The translations under genes were made by a program, and so were the position numbers. The notes beneath the pieces are model-generated. The model did no database searches. It saw nothing but the letters and a program-made list of their open reading frames with translations, and had not been told where the DNA came from. Below, one piece after another: positions 1-10,653 of a DNA stretch of 64,000 nucleotides. Positions within the stretch are counted from its first letter, which is position 1. Each line of letters starts with the position of its first letter. Location: NCBI GenBank assembly GCA_963580455.1, contig OY756966.1:13891001-13955000 (forward strand). Direction: 5' to 3'. The stretch is from Euonymus europaeus (Eukaryota; Streptophyta; Magnoliopsida; Celastrales; Celastraceae).

Positions 1-588
1 GGACAAAACCGTTAAAAGCTCCTCCATAGAGAGGGTTGACCAACTTCTGACCATCAAAGTTGTTCGGTGTACAGTTTTTCATGTTATTCTATCTCAAATT
101 TTACGAGTATAAGCTTCCAAGATTATTCCGATGATAAAACACCAACTTTCTATGACAAATGGACAAAACTATTAAAAGCTCCTCCATAGAGAGAGTTAAG
201 CAACTTCGGACAATCAAAGTTGCTCGGTGCACACTTTTTAATGTTCTTCTATCTCAAATTTTACAGTATCGGCTTCCTAGATTATTCCGATAACAAAACA
301 CCGACTTTCTATGACAAATGGACAAAACCGTTAAAAGCTCCTCCATAGAGAGAGTTGAGCAACTTCGGACCATCAAAGTTGCTCGGTTTACACTTTTTAA
401 TGTTCTTCTATCTCAAATTTTACAGTATAAGCTTCCTAGATTATTCTGATAACAAAACACCAACTTTCTATGACAAATGGACAAGACCGTTAAAAGCTCC
501 TCCATAGAGAGTGTTGAGCAACTTCGGACTATCAAAGTTGCTCGGTGTACACTTTTTCATGTTATTCTATATCAAATTTTACGAGTAT

Positions 589-594
589 AAGCTT
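589..594. other. HindIII site (AAGCTT) recurring at monomer spacing, example copy
   Basis: AAGCTT lies in GTATAAGCTTCC of many monomers in all groups. Monomers with AAGATT, TATGCTT or TAACTT lack it. The array would therefore give a ladder of ~160-bp multiples on HindIII digestion. Confidence 0.85.
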
Positions 595-995
595 CCTAGA
601 TTATTCCGATGACAAAACACCAAATTTCTATGACAAATGGACAAAACTGTTAAAAGCTCCTCCGTAGAGAGAGTGGAGCAACTTCGGACCATCAAAGTTT
701 ATTGGTGCACACTTTTTATTGTTTTTCGATGTCAATTTTTACGAGTATAAGCTTCCTAGATTATTCTGATAACAAAACACCAACTTTCTATGACAAACGG
801 ACAAAACCGTTAAAAGCTCCTGCATAGAGAGAGTTGAACAACTTCGGACCATCAAAGTTGCTCGGTGTACACTTTTTCATTTTATTCTATCTCAAATTTT
901 ATGAATTTAAGCTTCCTAGATTATTCCGATGACAAAACACCAACTTTCTATGACAAATGGACAAAACCGTTAAAAACTTCCCCATAGAGAGAGTT

Positions 996-1023
996 GAGCA
1001 ACTTCGGACCATCAAAGTTGCTC
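996..1023. other. 9-bp perfect inverted repeat (dyad) in the monomer, example copy
   Basis: GAGCAACTT at 996-1004 and AAGTTGCTC at 1015-1023 are exact reverse complements separated by 10 bases. The same dyad, intact or with one mismatch, recurs about every 160 bp. The common variants AAGCTGCTC and AAGTTACTC each cost one pair. It could form a hairpin in RNA or single-stranded DNA, or a short cruciform, or be a site for a dimeric protein; the sequence alone does not decide which. Confidence 0.9.
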
Positions 1024-1024
1024 G

Positions 1025-1032
1025 GTGTACAC
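1025..1032. other. GTGTACAC palindrome, example copy
   Basis: A perfect 8-bp palindrome one base beyond the dyad, present in most monomers. It contains TGTACA and GTAC restriction sites. Common losses are the GTGCACAC form (for example near 230 and 5171) and GTTTACAC. Its position beside the dyad and the T-tract is fixed. Confidence 0.9.
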
Positions 1033-2689
1033 TTTTTAATGTTCTTCTATCTCAAATTTTACAGTATAACTTCCTAGATTATTCAAATAACAAAACACCA
1101 ACTTTCTATGACAAATGGACAAGACCGTTAAAAGCTCCTCCATAGAGAGTGTTGAGCAACTTCGGACTATCAAAGTTGCTCGGTGTACACTTTTTCATGT
1201 TATTATATCTCAAATTTTATGAGTATAAGCTTCCTAGATTATTCCGATGACAAAACACCAACTTTCTATGACAAATGGACAAAACAGTTAAAAGATCCTC
1301 CGTAGAGAGAGTAGAGCACCTTCGGACCATCAAAGTTTATTGGTGCACACTTTTTATTGTTTTTCGATGTCAATTTTTACGAGTATAAGCTTCCTAGATT
1401 ATTCTGATAACAAAACACCAACTTTCTATGACAAACGGACAAAACCGTTAAAAGCTCCTGCATAGAGAGAGTTGAACAACTTCGGAGCATCAAAGTTGCT
1501 CGGTGTACACTTTTTCATTTTATTCTATCTCAAATTTTATAAATTTAAGCTTCCTAGATTATTCCGATGACAAAACACCAACTTTCTATGACAAATGGAC
1601 AAAACCGTTAAAAGCTTCCCCATAGAGAGAGTTGAGCAACTTCGGACCATCAAAGTTGCTCGTTGTACACTTTTTAATGTTCTTCTATCTCAAATTTTAC
1701 AGTATAACTTCCTAGATTATTCAAATAACAAAACACCAACTTTCTATGACAAACAGACAAAACCGTTAAAAGCTCCTCTACAGAGAGAGTTGAGCAACTT
1801 CAGACCATCAAAGTTGCTCGGTGTACACTTTTTCACGTTATTCTATCTCAAATTTTACGAGTATAAGCTTCATAGATTATTCCGATGACAAAACATCAAC
1901 TTTCTATGACAAACGGACAAAACCGTTAAAAGCTCCTCCATAGAGAAAGTTGAGCAACCTCAGACTGTCAAAGTTGCTCGTTGTACACTTTTTAATGTTC
2001 TTCTATCTGAAATTTTACAGTATAAGCTTCCTAGATTGTTCCGATAACAAAACACCAACTTTCTATGAAAAATGGACAAAACCGTTAAAAGCTCCTCCAT
2101 AGAGAGAGTTGAGCAACTTCGGACCATCAAAGTTGCTCGGTTTACACTTTTTCATGTTATTCTATCTCAAATTTTACAGTATAAGCTTCCTAGATTATTC
2201 CGATGACAAAACACCAACATTCTATGACAAATGGAGAAAACCGTTAAAAGCTCCTCCGTAGAGAGAGTAGAGCAACTTCGGACCATCAAAGTTTATTGGT
2301 GCACACTTTTTATTGTTCTTCCATGTCAATTTTTACGAGTATAAGCTTCCTAGATTATTCCGATAACAAAACACCAACTTTCTATGGCAAACGGACAAAA
2401 CCGTTAAAAACTCCTGCATAGAGAGAGTTGAGCAACTTCGGACCATCAAAGTTGCTCGGTGTACACTTTTTAATGTTCTTCTATCTCAAATTTTACAGTA
2501 TAAGATTCCTAGATTATTCTGATAACTAAACACTAACTTTCTATGACAAATAGACAAAACCGTTAAAAGCTCCTCTATAGAGAGAGTAGAGCAACTTTGG
2601 ACTATCAAAGTTGGTCGGTGTACACTTTTTCATGTTATTATATCTCAAATTTTACGAGTATAAGCTTCCTAGATTATTCCGATGACAAA

Positions 2690-3720
2690 ACACCAAATTT
2701 CTATGACAAATGGACAAAACTGTTAAAAGCTCCTCCGTAGAGAGAGTGGAGCAACTTCGGACCATCAAAGTTTATTGGTGCACACTTTTTATTGTTTTTC
2801 GATGTCAATTTTTACGAGTATAAGCTTCCTAGATTATTCTGATAACAAAACAGCAACTTTCTATGACAAACGGACAAAACCGTTAAAAGCTCTTGCATAG
2901 AGAGAGTTGAACAACTTCGGACCATCAAAGTTGCTCGGTGTACACTTTTTCATTTTATTCTATCTCAAATTTTATGAATTTAAGCTTCCTAGATTATTCC
3001 GATGACAAAACACCAACTTTCTATGACAAACGGACAAAACCGTTAAAAAATTCCCCATAGAGAGAGTTGAGCAACTTCGGACCATCAAAGTTGCCCGGTG
3101 TACACTTTTTTAATGTTCTTCTATGTCAAATTTTACAGTATAACTTCCTAGATTATTCAAATAACAAAACACCAACTTTCTATGACAAATGGACAAGACC
3201 GTTAAAAGCTCCTCCATAGAGAGTGTTGAGCAACTTCGGACTATCAAAGTTGCTCGGTGCACACTTTTTAATGTACTTCTATCTCAAATTTTACAGTATC
3301 GGCTTCCTAGATTATTCCGATAACAAAACACCGACTTTCTATGACAAATGGACAAAACCGTTAAAAGCTCCTCCATAGAGAGAGTTGAGCAACTTCGGAC
3401 CATCAAAGTTGCTCGGTTTACACTTTTTAATGTTCTTCTATCTCAAATTTTACAGTATAAGCTTCCTAGATTATTCTGATAACAAAACACCAACTTTCTA
3501 TGACAAATGGACAAGACCGTTAAAAGCTCCTCCATAGAGAGTGTTGAGCAACTTCGGACTATCAAAGTTGCTCGGTGTACACTTTTTCATGTTATTCTAT
3601 ATCAAATTTTACGAGTATAAGCTTCCTAGATTATTCCGATGACAAAACACCAAATTTCTATGACAAATGGACAAAACTGTTAAAAGCTCCTCCGTAGAGA
3701 GAGTGGAGCAACTTCGGACC
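2690..3720 (+). repeat. Group A stretch assembled from two local duplications
   Basis: Monomers at 2712, 2872 and 3032 match 639, 799 and 959 (offset 2,073 bp, 13 monomers). Those at 3350, 3509 and 3669 match 320, 479 and 639 (offset 3,030 bp, 19 monomers). The switch falls inside the 3191 monomer, which begins like 1117 and ends like 161 (GTGCACAC, then CAGTATCGGCTT). It is an in-register chimera, as expected from unequal exchange. Confidence 0.75.
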
Positions 3721-5170
3721 AACAAAGTTGCCAGGTGTACACTTTTTATTATTATTCTATGTCAAATTTTATGAGTATAAGCTTCCAAGATTATTTCCTT
3801 GAGAAAGCACTAACTTTCTATGACAAATATACAAAACCGTAAAAACTTCTTCCATAGAGAGAGTTGAGCAATTTCGGACCATCAAAGTTGCTCGGTGTAC
3901 ACTTTTTAATGTTCTTCTATCTCAAATTTTACGGTATAAGCTTCCTAGATTATTCCGATAACAAAACACCAACATTCTATGACAAATGGACAAAATCGTT
4001 AAAAGCTCCACCATAGAGAGAGTTGAGCAACTTCGGACTATCAAAGTTGCTCGGTGTACACTTTTTAATGTTCTTCTACCTCAAATTTTACAGTATAAGC
4101 TTCCTAGATTATTCCGATAACAAAGCACCAACTTTCTATGACAAATGGACAAAACCGTTAAAAGCTCCTCCATAGAGAGAGTTGAGCAACTTCAGACTAT
4201 CAAAATTGCTCGGTGTACACTTTTTAATGTTCTTCTATCTCAAATTTTACAGTATAAGCTTCCTAGATTATTCTGATAACAAAACACCAATTTTCTACGA
4301 CAAATGGACAAAACCGTTAAAAGCTCCTCCATAGAGAGAGTTGAGCAACTTCAGACTATCAAAGTTGCTCGGTGTACACTTTTTAGTGTTCTTCTATCTC
4401 AAATTTTACAGTATAAGCTTCCTAGATTATTCCGATAACAAAACACCAACTTTCTATGACAAATGGACAAAACCGTTAAAAGCACCTCCATAGAGAGAGT
4501 TGAGCAACTTCGGACCATCAAAGTTGCCAGGTGTACACTTTTTATTGTTATTCTATGTCAAATTTTATGAGTAAAAGCTTCCAAGTTTATTTCCTTGAGA
4601 AAGCACTAACTTTCTATGGCAAATATACAAAACCGTAAAAACCTCCTCCATAGAGAGAGTTGAGCAACTTCGGACCATCAAAGTTGCTCGTTGTACACTT
4701 TTTAATGTTCTTCTATCTCAAATTTTACAGTATAAGCTTCCTAGATTATTCCGATAACAAAACATCAATTTTCTATGACAAATGGACAAAACCGTTAAAA
4801 GCTCCTCCATAGAGAGAGTTGAGCAACTTCAGACCATCAAAGTTGCTCGGTGTACACTTTTTAATGTTCTTCTATCTCAAATTTTACAGTATAAGCTTTC
4901 TAGATTATTCCGATAACAAAACACCAACTTTCTATGACAAATGGACAAGCCCGTTAAAAGCACCTCCATAGAGAGAATTGAGCAACTTCGGACCATCAAA
5001 GTTGCTCGGTGTACACTTGTTTATGTTATTCTTTATCAAATTTTACGAGTATGAGCTTCCTAGATTATTCTGATTAAAAACACCAACTTTCTATGACAAA
5101 TGGACAAGACCGTTAAAAGCTCCTCCATAGAGAGTGTTGAGCAACTTCTGACCATCAAAGTTGCTCGGTG
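3720..5170 (+). repeat. Group A stretch with two embedded B-like monomer segments
   Basis: Most monomers here are plain group A with ACAGTATAAGC. Two half-monomers near 3720-3840 and 4515-4640 are different: TTGCCAGGTGTACAC, TTATTCTATGTC, TTTATGAGTA, CCTTGAGAAAGCACTAAC and a CAAATATACAAAACC monomer start. These traits (ATGTC, TATGAG, CCTTGA) belong to group B. The two starts at 3829 and 4625 are 796 bp apart, five monomers, so the insert was copied together with its neighbours. Confidence 0.75.
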
Positions 5171-7630
5171 CACACTTTTTAATGTTATTCTATCTCAAAT
5201 TTTACAGTATCGGCTTCCTAGATTATTCCGATAACAAAACACCGACTTTCTATGACAAATGGACAAAACCGTTAAAAGCTCCTCCATAGAGAGAGTTGAG
5301 CAACTTCGGACCATCAAAGTTGCTCGGTTTACACTTTTTAATGTTCTTCTATCTCAAATTTTACAGTATAAGCTTCCTAGATTATTCTGATAACAAAACA
5401 CCAACTTTCTATGACAAATGGACAAGACCGTTAAAAGCTCCTCCATAGAGAGTGTTGAGCAACTTCGGACTATCAAAGTTGCTCGGTGTACACTTTTTCA
5501 TGTTATTCTATATCAAATTTTTCGAGTATAAGCTTCCTAGATTATTCCGATTATAAAACACCAAATTTCTATGACAAATGGACAAAACTGTTAAAAGCTC
5601 CTCCGTAGAGAGAGTGGAGCAACTTCGGACCATCAAAGTTTATTGGTGCACACTTTTTATTGTTTTTCGATGTCAATTTTTACGAGTATAAGCTTCCTAG
5701 ATTATTCTGATAACAAAACACCAACTTTCTATGACAAACGGACAAAACCGTTAAAAGCTCCTGCATAGAGAGAGTTGAACAACTTCGGACCATCAAAGTT
5801 GCTCGGTGTACACTTTTTCATTTTATTCTATCTCAAATTTTATGAATTTAAGCTTCCTAGATTATTCTGATGACAAAACACCAACTTTCTATGACAAATG
5901 GTCAAAACCGTTAAAAACTTCCCCATAGAGAGAGTTGAGCAACTTCGGACCATCAAAGTTGCTCGGTGTACACTTTTTAATGTTCTTCTATCTCAAATTT
6001 TACAGTATAACTTCCTAGATTATTCAAATAACAAAACACCAACTTTCTATGACAAATGGACAAGACCGTTAAAAGCACCTCCATAGAGAGTGTTGAGCAA
6101 CTTCGGACTATCAAAGTTGCTCGGTGTACACTTTTTCATGTTATTATATCTCAAATTTTATGAGTATAAGCTTCCTAGATTATTCCGATGACAAAACACC
6201 AACTTTCTATGACAAATGGACAAAACAGTTAAAAGCTCCTCCGTAGAGAGAGTAGAGCACCTTCGGACCATCAAAGTTTATTGGTGCACACTTTTTATTT
6301 TTTTCGATGTCAATTTTTACGAGTATAAGCTTCCTAGATTATTCTGATAACAAAACACCAACTTTCTATGACAAACGGACAAAACCGTTAAAAGCTCCTA
6401 CATAGAGAGAGTTGAACAACTTCGGACCATCAAAGTTGCTCGGTGTACACTTTTTCATTTTATTCTATCTCAAATTTTATGAATTTAAGCTTCCTAGGTT
6501 ATTCCGATGACAAAACACCAACTTTCTATGACAAATGGACAAAACCGTTAAAAGCTTCCCCATAGAGAGAGTTGAGCAACTTCGGACAATCAAAGTTGCT
6601 CGGTGTACACTTTTTAATGTTCTTCTATCTCAAATTTTACAGTATAACTTCCTAGATTATTCAAATAACAAAACACCAACTTTCTATGACAAACAGACAA
6701 AACCGTTAAAAGCTCCCCTACAGAGAGAGTTGAGCAACTTCAGACTATCAAAGTTGCTCGGTGTACACTTTTTCACGTTATTCTATCTCAAATTTTACGA
6801 GTATAAGCTTCATAGATTATTCCGATCACAAAACACCAACTTTCTATGACAAACGGACAAAACCGTTAAAAGCTCCTCCATAGAGAAAGTTGAGCAACCT
6901 CAGACTGTCAAAGTTGCTCGGTGTACACTTTTTAATGTTCTTCTATCTGAAATTTTACAGTATAAGCTTCCTAGATTATTCCGATAACAAAACACCAACT
7001 TTCTATGAAAAATGGACAAAACCGTTAAAAGCTCCTCCATAGAGAGAGTTGAGCAACTTCGGACCATCAAAGTTGCTCGGTTTACACTTTTTCATGTTAT
7101 TCTATCTCAAATTTTACAGTATAAGCTTCCTAGATTATTCCGATGACAAAACACCAACATTCTATGACAAATGGAGAAAACCGTTAAAAGCTCCTCCGTA
7201 GAGAGAGTAGAGCAACTTCGGACCATCAAAGTTTATTGGTGCACACTTTTTATTGTTCTTCCATGTCAATTTTTACGAGTATAAGCTTCCTAGATTATTC
7301 CGATAACAAAACACCAACTTTCTATGGCAAACGGACAAAACCGTTAAAAGCTCCTGCATAGAGAGAGTTGAGCAATTTCGGACCATCAAAGTTGCTCGGT
7401 GTACACTTTTTAATGTTCTTCTATCTCAAATTTTACAGTATAAGCTTCCTAGATTATTCTGATAACTAAACACCAACTTTCTATGACAAACAGACAAATC
7501 CGTTAAAAGCTCCTCTATAGAGAGAGTAGAGCAACTTTGGACTATCGAAGTTGGTCGGTGTACACTTTTTCATGTTATTATATCTCAAATTTTACGAGTA
7601 TAAGCTTCCTAGATTATTCTGATGACAAAA
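5171..7630 (+). repeat. Group A block, copy 2 of a 2.46-kb duplication
   Basis: Second copy of 230-2690. Monomer starts 5261, 5420, 5580, 5740, 5900, 6058, 6218, 6377, 6537, 6695, 6855, 7014, 7173, 7333 and 7492 parallel those of copy 1. A short deletion in the T-rich segment near 6298 shifts the offset from 4,941 to 4,940. Parts of this block reappear in the island at 21.75-25.75 kb. Confidence 0.85.
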
Positions 7631-8866
7631 CACCAACTTTCTATGACAAATGGACAAAACCGTTAAAAGCTCCTCCGTAGAGAGAGTGGAGCAACTTCGG
7701 ACCGTCAAAGTTTATCGGTGCACACTTTTTATTGTTCTTCTATGTCAAATTTTATGAGTATAAGCTTCCTAGATTATTCTGATAACAAAATACCAACTTT
7801 CTATCACAAATGGACAAAACCGTTAAAAGCTCCTCCATAGAGAGAGTTGAGCAACTTCGGACCATCAAAGCTGCTCGGTGTACACTTTTTAATGTTCTTC
7901 TATGTCAAATTTTACGAGTATATAAGATTACTAGATTATTTTGATGACAAAACACAAACTTTCTATGACAAATAGACAAAGTCGTTAAAACCTCCTCCAT
8001 AGAGAAGTTGAGCAACTTCGGACCTTCAAAGCTGCTCGGTGTACACTTTTTAATGTTCTTCTATGTCAAATTTTACGAGTATATAAGATTCCTAGATTAT
8101 TTTGATGACAAAACACTAACTTTCTATGACAAATGGACAAAGTCGTTAAAACCTCCTCTATAGAGAAGTTGAGCAACTTCGGACCGTCAAAGCTGCTCAG
8201 TGTACACTTTTTAATGTTCTTTTATGTCAAATTTTACGAGTATATAAGCTTCACAGATTATTTCGATGACAAAACACTAACTTTCTATGACAAATGGACA
8301 AAACCGTTAAAAGCTCATCCATAGAGAGAGTTGATCAACTTCGGACCATCAAAGTTACTCGGTGTACACTTTTTATTGTAATTCTATGTCATATTTTTTG
8401 AGTATATGCTTCCAAGATTATTTCCTTTCCAAAACCCCAACTTTCTACGACAAATGGACAAAATTATTAAAAGTTCCTCCATAGAGAGAGTTGAGCAACT
8501 TCGGACCATCAAAGTTGCTCGGTGTACACTTTTTATTGTTATTCTATGTCAAATTTTATGAGTATAAGATTTCAAGATTATTTCCTTTACAAAACACTAA
8601 CTTTCTATGACAAATGGACAAAGCCCTTAAAAGCTCCTCCATAGAGAGAGTTGAGCAACTTCGAGCTATCAAAGTTACTCGGTGTACACTTTTTGTTGTT
8701 CTTCTATGTCAAATTTTATGAGTATAAGCTTCCAAGATTATTTCCTAGACAAAACACTAACTTTCTATGACAAATGGACAAAGCCGTTAAAACCTCCTCT
8801 ATAGAGAAGTTGAGCAACTTCGGACCATCAAAGCTGCTCGGTGTACACTTTTTAATGTTCTTCTAT
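7425..8866 (+). repeat. Nine-monomer HOR unit, 1,442 bp, copy 1
   Basis: Monomer starts 7492, 7652, 7812, 7974, 8135, 8296, 8456, 8616 and 8776. Private marks are ACTATCGAAG in the 7492 monomer, TATCACAAATGG before 7812, and ACCTTCAAAG in the 7974 monomer. All recur 1,442 bp later. The unit joins group A monomers on its left to group B monomers on its right, so it spans the A/B border. No difference from copy 2 was found in the stretches compared. Confidence 0.9.
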
Positions 8867-10308
8867 CTCAAATTTTACAGTATAAGCTTCCTAGATTATT
8901 CTGATAACTAAACACCAACTTTCTATGACAAACAGACAAATCCGTTAAAAGCTCCTCTATAGAGAGAGTAGAGCAACTTTGGACTATCGAAGTTGGTCGG
9001 TGTACACTTTTTCATGTTATTATATCTCAAATTTTACGAGTATAAGCTTCCTAGATTATTCTGATGACAAAACACCAACTTTCTATGACAAATGGACAAA
9101 ACCGTTAAAAGCTCCTCCGTAGAGAGAGTGGAGCAACTTCGGACCGTCAAAGTTTATCGGTGCACACTTTTTATTGTTCTTCTATGTCAAATTTTATGAG
9201 TATAAGCTTCCTAGATTATTCTGATAACAAAATACCAACTTTCTATCACAAATGGACAAAACCGTTAAAAGCTCCTCCATAGAGAGAGTTGAGCAACTTC
9301 GGACCATCAAAGCTGCTCGGTGTACACTTTTTAATGTTCTTCTATGTCAAATTTTACGAGTATATAAGATTACTAGATTATTTTGATGACAAAACACAAA
9401 CTTTCTATGACAAATAGACAAAGTCGTTAAAACCTCCTCCATAGAGAAGTTGAGCAACTTCGGACCTTCAAAGCTGCTCGGTGTACACTTTTTAATGTTC
9501 TTCTATGTCAAATTTTACGAGTATATAAGATTCCTAGATTATTTTGATGACAAAACACTAACTTTCTATGACAAATGGACAAAGTCGTTAAAACCTCCTC
9601 TATAGAGAAGTTGAGCAACTTCGGACCGTCAAAGCTGCTCAGTGTACACTTTTTAATGTTCTTTTATGTCAAATTTTACGAGTATATAAGCTTCACAGAT
9701 TATTTCGATGACAAAACACTAACTTTCTATGACAAATGGACAAAACCGTTAAAAGCTCATCCATAGAGAGAGTTGATCAACTTCGGACCATCAAAGTTAC
9801 TCGGTGTACACTTTTTATTGTAATTCTATGTCATATTTTTTGAGTATATGCTTCCAAGATTATTTCCTTTCCAAAACCCCAACTTTCTACGACAAATGGA
9901 CAAAATTATTAAAAGTTCCTCCATAGAGAGAGTTGAGCAACTTCGGACCATCAAAGTTGCTCGGTGTACACTTTTTATTGTTATTCTATGTCAAATTTTA
10001 TGAGTATAAGATTTCAAGATTATTTCCTTTACAAAACACTAACTTTCTATGACAAATGGACAAAGCCCTTAAAAGCTCCTCCATAGAGAGAGTTGAGCAA
10101 CTTCGAGCTATCAAAGTTACTCGGTGTACACTTTTTGTTGTTCTTCTATGTCAAATTTTATGAGTATAAGCTTCCAAGATTATTTCCTAGACAAAACACT
10201 AACTTTCTATGACAAATGGACAAAGCCGTTAAAACCTCCTCTATAGAGAAGTTGAGCAACTTCGGACCATCAAAGCTGCTCGGTGTACACTTTTTAATGT
10301 TCTTCTAT
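8867..10308 (+). repeat. Nine-monomer HOR unit, 1,442 bp, copy 2
   Basis: Direct tandem copy of the preceding unit. The junction is clear: up to 8866 the 8776 monomer reads like group B, then TCTCAAATTTTACAG of group A resumes. At the equivalent point after copy 2 (10309) the sequence stays group B (GTCAAATTTTACGAG). Group A monomers at 8934, 9094 and 9254 are therefore carried a second time into B territory. Confidence 0.9.
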
Positions 10309-10560
10309 GTCAAATTTTACGAGTATATAAGATTACTAGATTATTTTGATGACAAAACACTAACTTTCTATGACAAATAGACAAAGTCGTTAAAACCTCC
10401 TCTATAGAGAACTTGAGCAACTTCGGACCGTGAAAGCTGCTTGGTGTACACTTTTTAATGTTCCTCTATGTCAAATTTTATGAGTATATAAGATTCCTAG
10501 ATTATTTTGATGACAAAACACTAACTTTCTATGACAAATGGACAAAGTCGTTAAAACCTC

Positions 10561-10570
10561 CTCTATAGAG
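10561..10570. other. CTCTATAGAG palindrome, example copy in group B
   Basis: A perfect 10-bp palindrome formed in monomers with CTCCTCTATAGAGAAG. In group A and some B monomers the matching bases are CTCCATAGAG, which breaks the symmetry. It lies about 5 bp before the left arm of the dyad, so such monomers carry three palindromic elements within about 50 bp. Confidence 0.85.
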
Positions 10571-10645
10571 AAGTTGAGCAACTTCGGACCATCAAAGCTG
10601 GTCGGTGTACACTTTTTAATGTTCTTCTATGTCAAATTTTACGAG

Positions 10646-10653
10646 TATATAAG
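10646..10653 (+). promoter_or_regulatory. TATATAAG, TATA-box-like element, example copy
   Basis: TATATAAG matches the eukaryotic TATA-box consensus and recurs in most 161-bp monomers. It probably arose by a TA insertion into TATAAG. In an AT-rich repeat such a match has little weight alone. No transcript or start site can be inferred; it is listed only because it is fixed in one monomer class. Confidence 0.25.

Larger units (their letters stand above)
959..1116 (+). repeat. Representative group A monomer (158 bp)
   Basis: One clean monomer of the left-hand group. It contains the full 9-bp inverted repeat, GTGTACAC, a T-tract, and the short ACAGTATAAC form of the TATA-like segment, followed by an ATTCAAATAAC variant of the AGATTATT block. 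Loss of one base in ACGAG (giving ACAG) and of AG before CTT explains why this monomer is 158 bp and not 160-161 bp. Close relatives start at 1597, 3032, 5900, 6537, 23033 and 23670. Confidence 0.9.
230..2690 (+). repeat. Group A block, copy 1 of a 2.46-kb duplication
   Basis: This stretch matches 5171-7630 at a constant offset of 4,941 (later 4,940) bp. Shared private marks are the GTGCACAC form at 230, CAGTATCGGCTT near 270, the CTTCCCCATAG monomers at 959 and 1597, the CAGACAAAACC start at 1755 with TTCACGTT, AATGGAGAAAACC at 2233, and GATAACTAAACAC before 2552. Only scattered substitutions and a few 1-bp indels separate the copies by eye. Confidence 0.85.

Noticed and set aside
1..160. 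Sub-repeats of ~40 bp inside the monomer (as in some plant satellites)
   Set aside because: Dividing the monomer into four ~40-bp parts shows no convincing similarity. Only the short GACAAA motif recurs (GATGACAAAAC, TATGACAAATGGACAAA).
1003..1017. Possible CENP-B box (TTCGNNNNANNCGGG)
   Set aside because: TTCGGACCATCAAAG fits the first half (TTCGNNNNANN) but has AAAG where CGGG is needed. The essential right part is missing in all monomers read.
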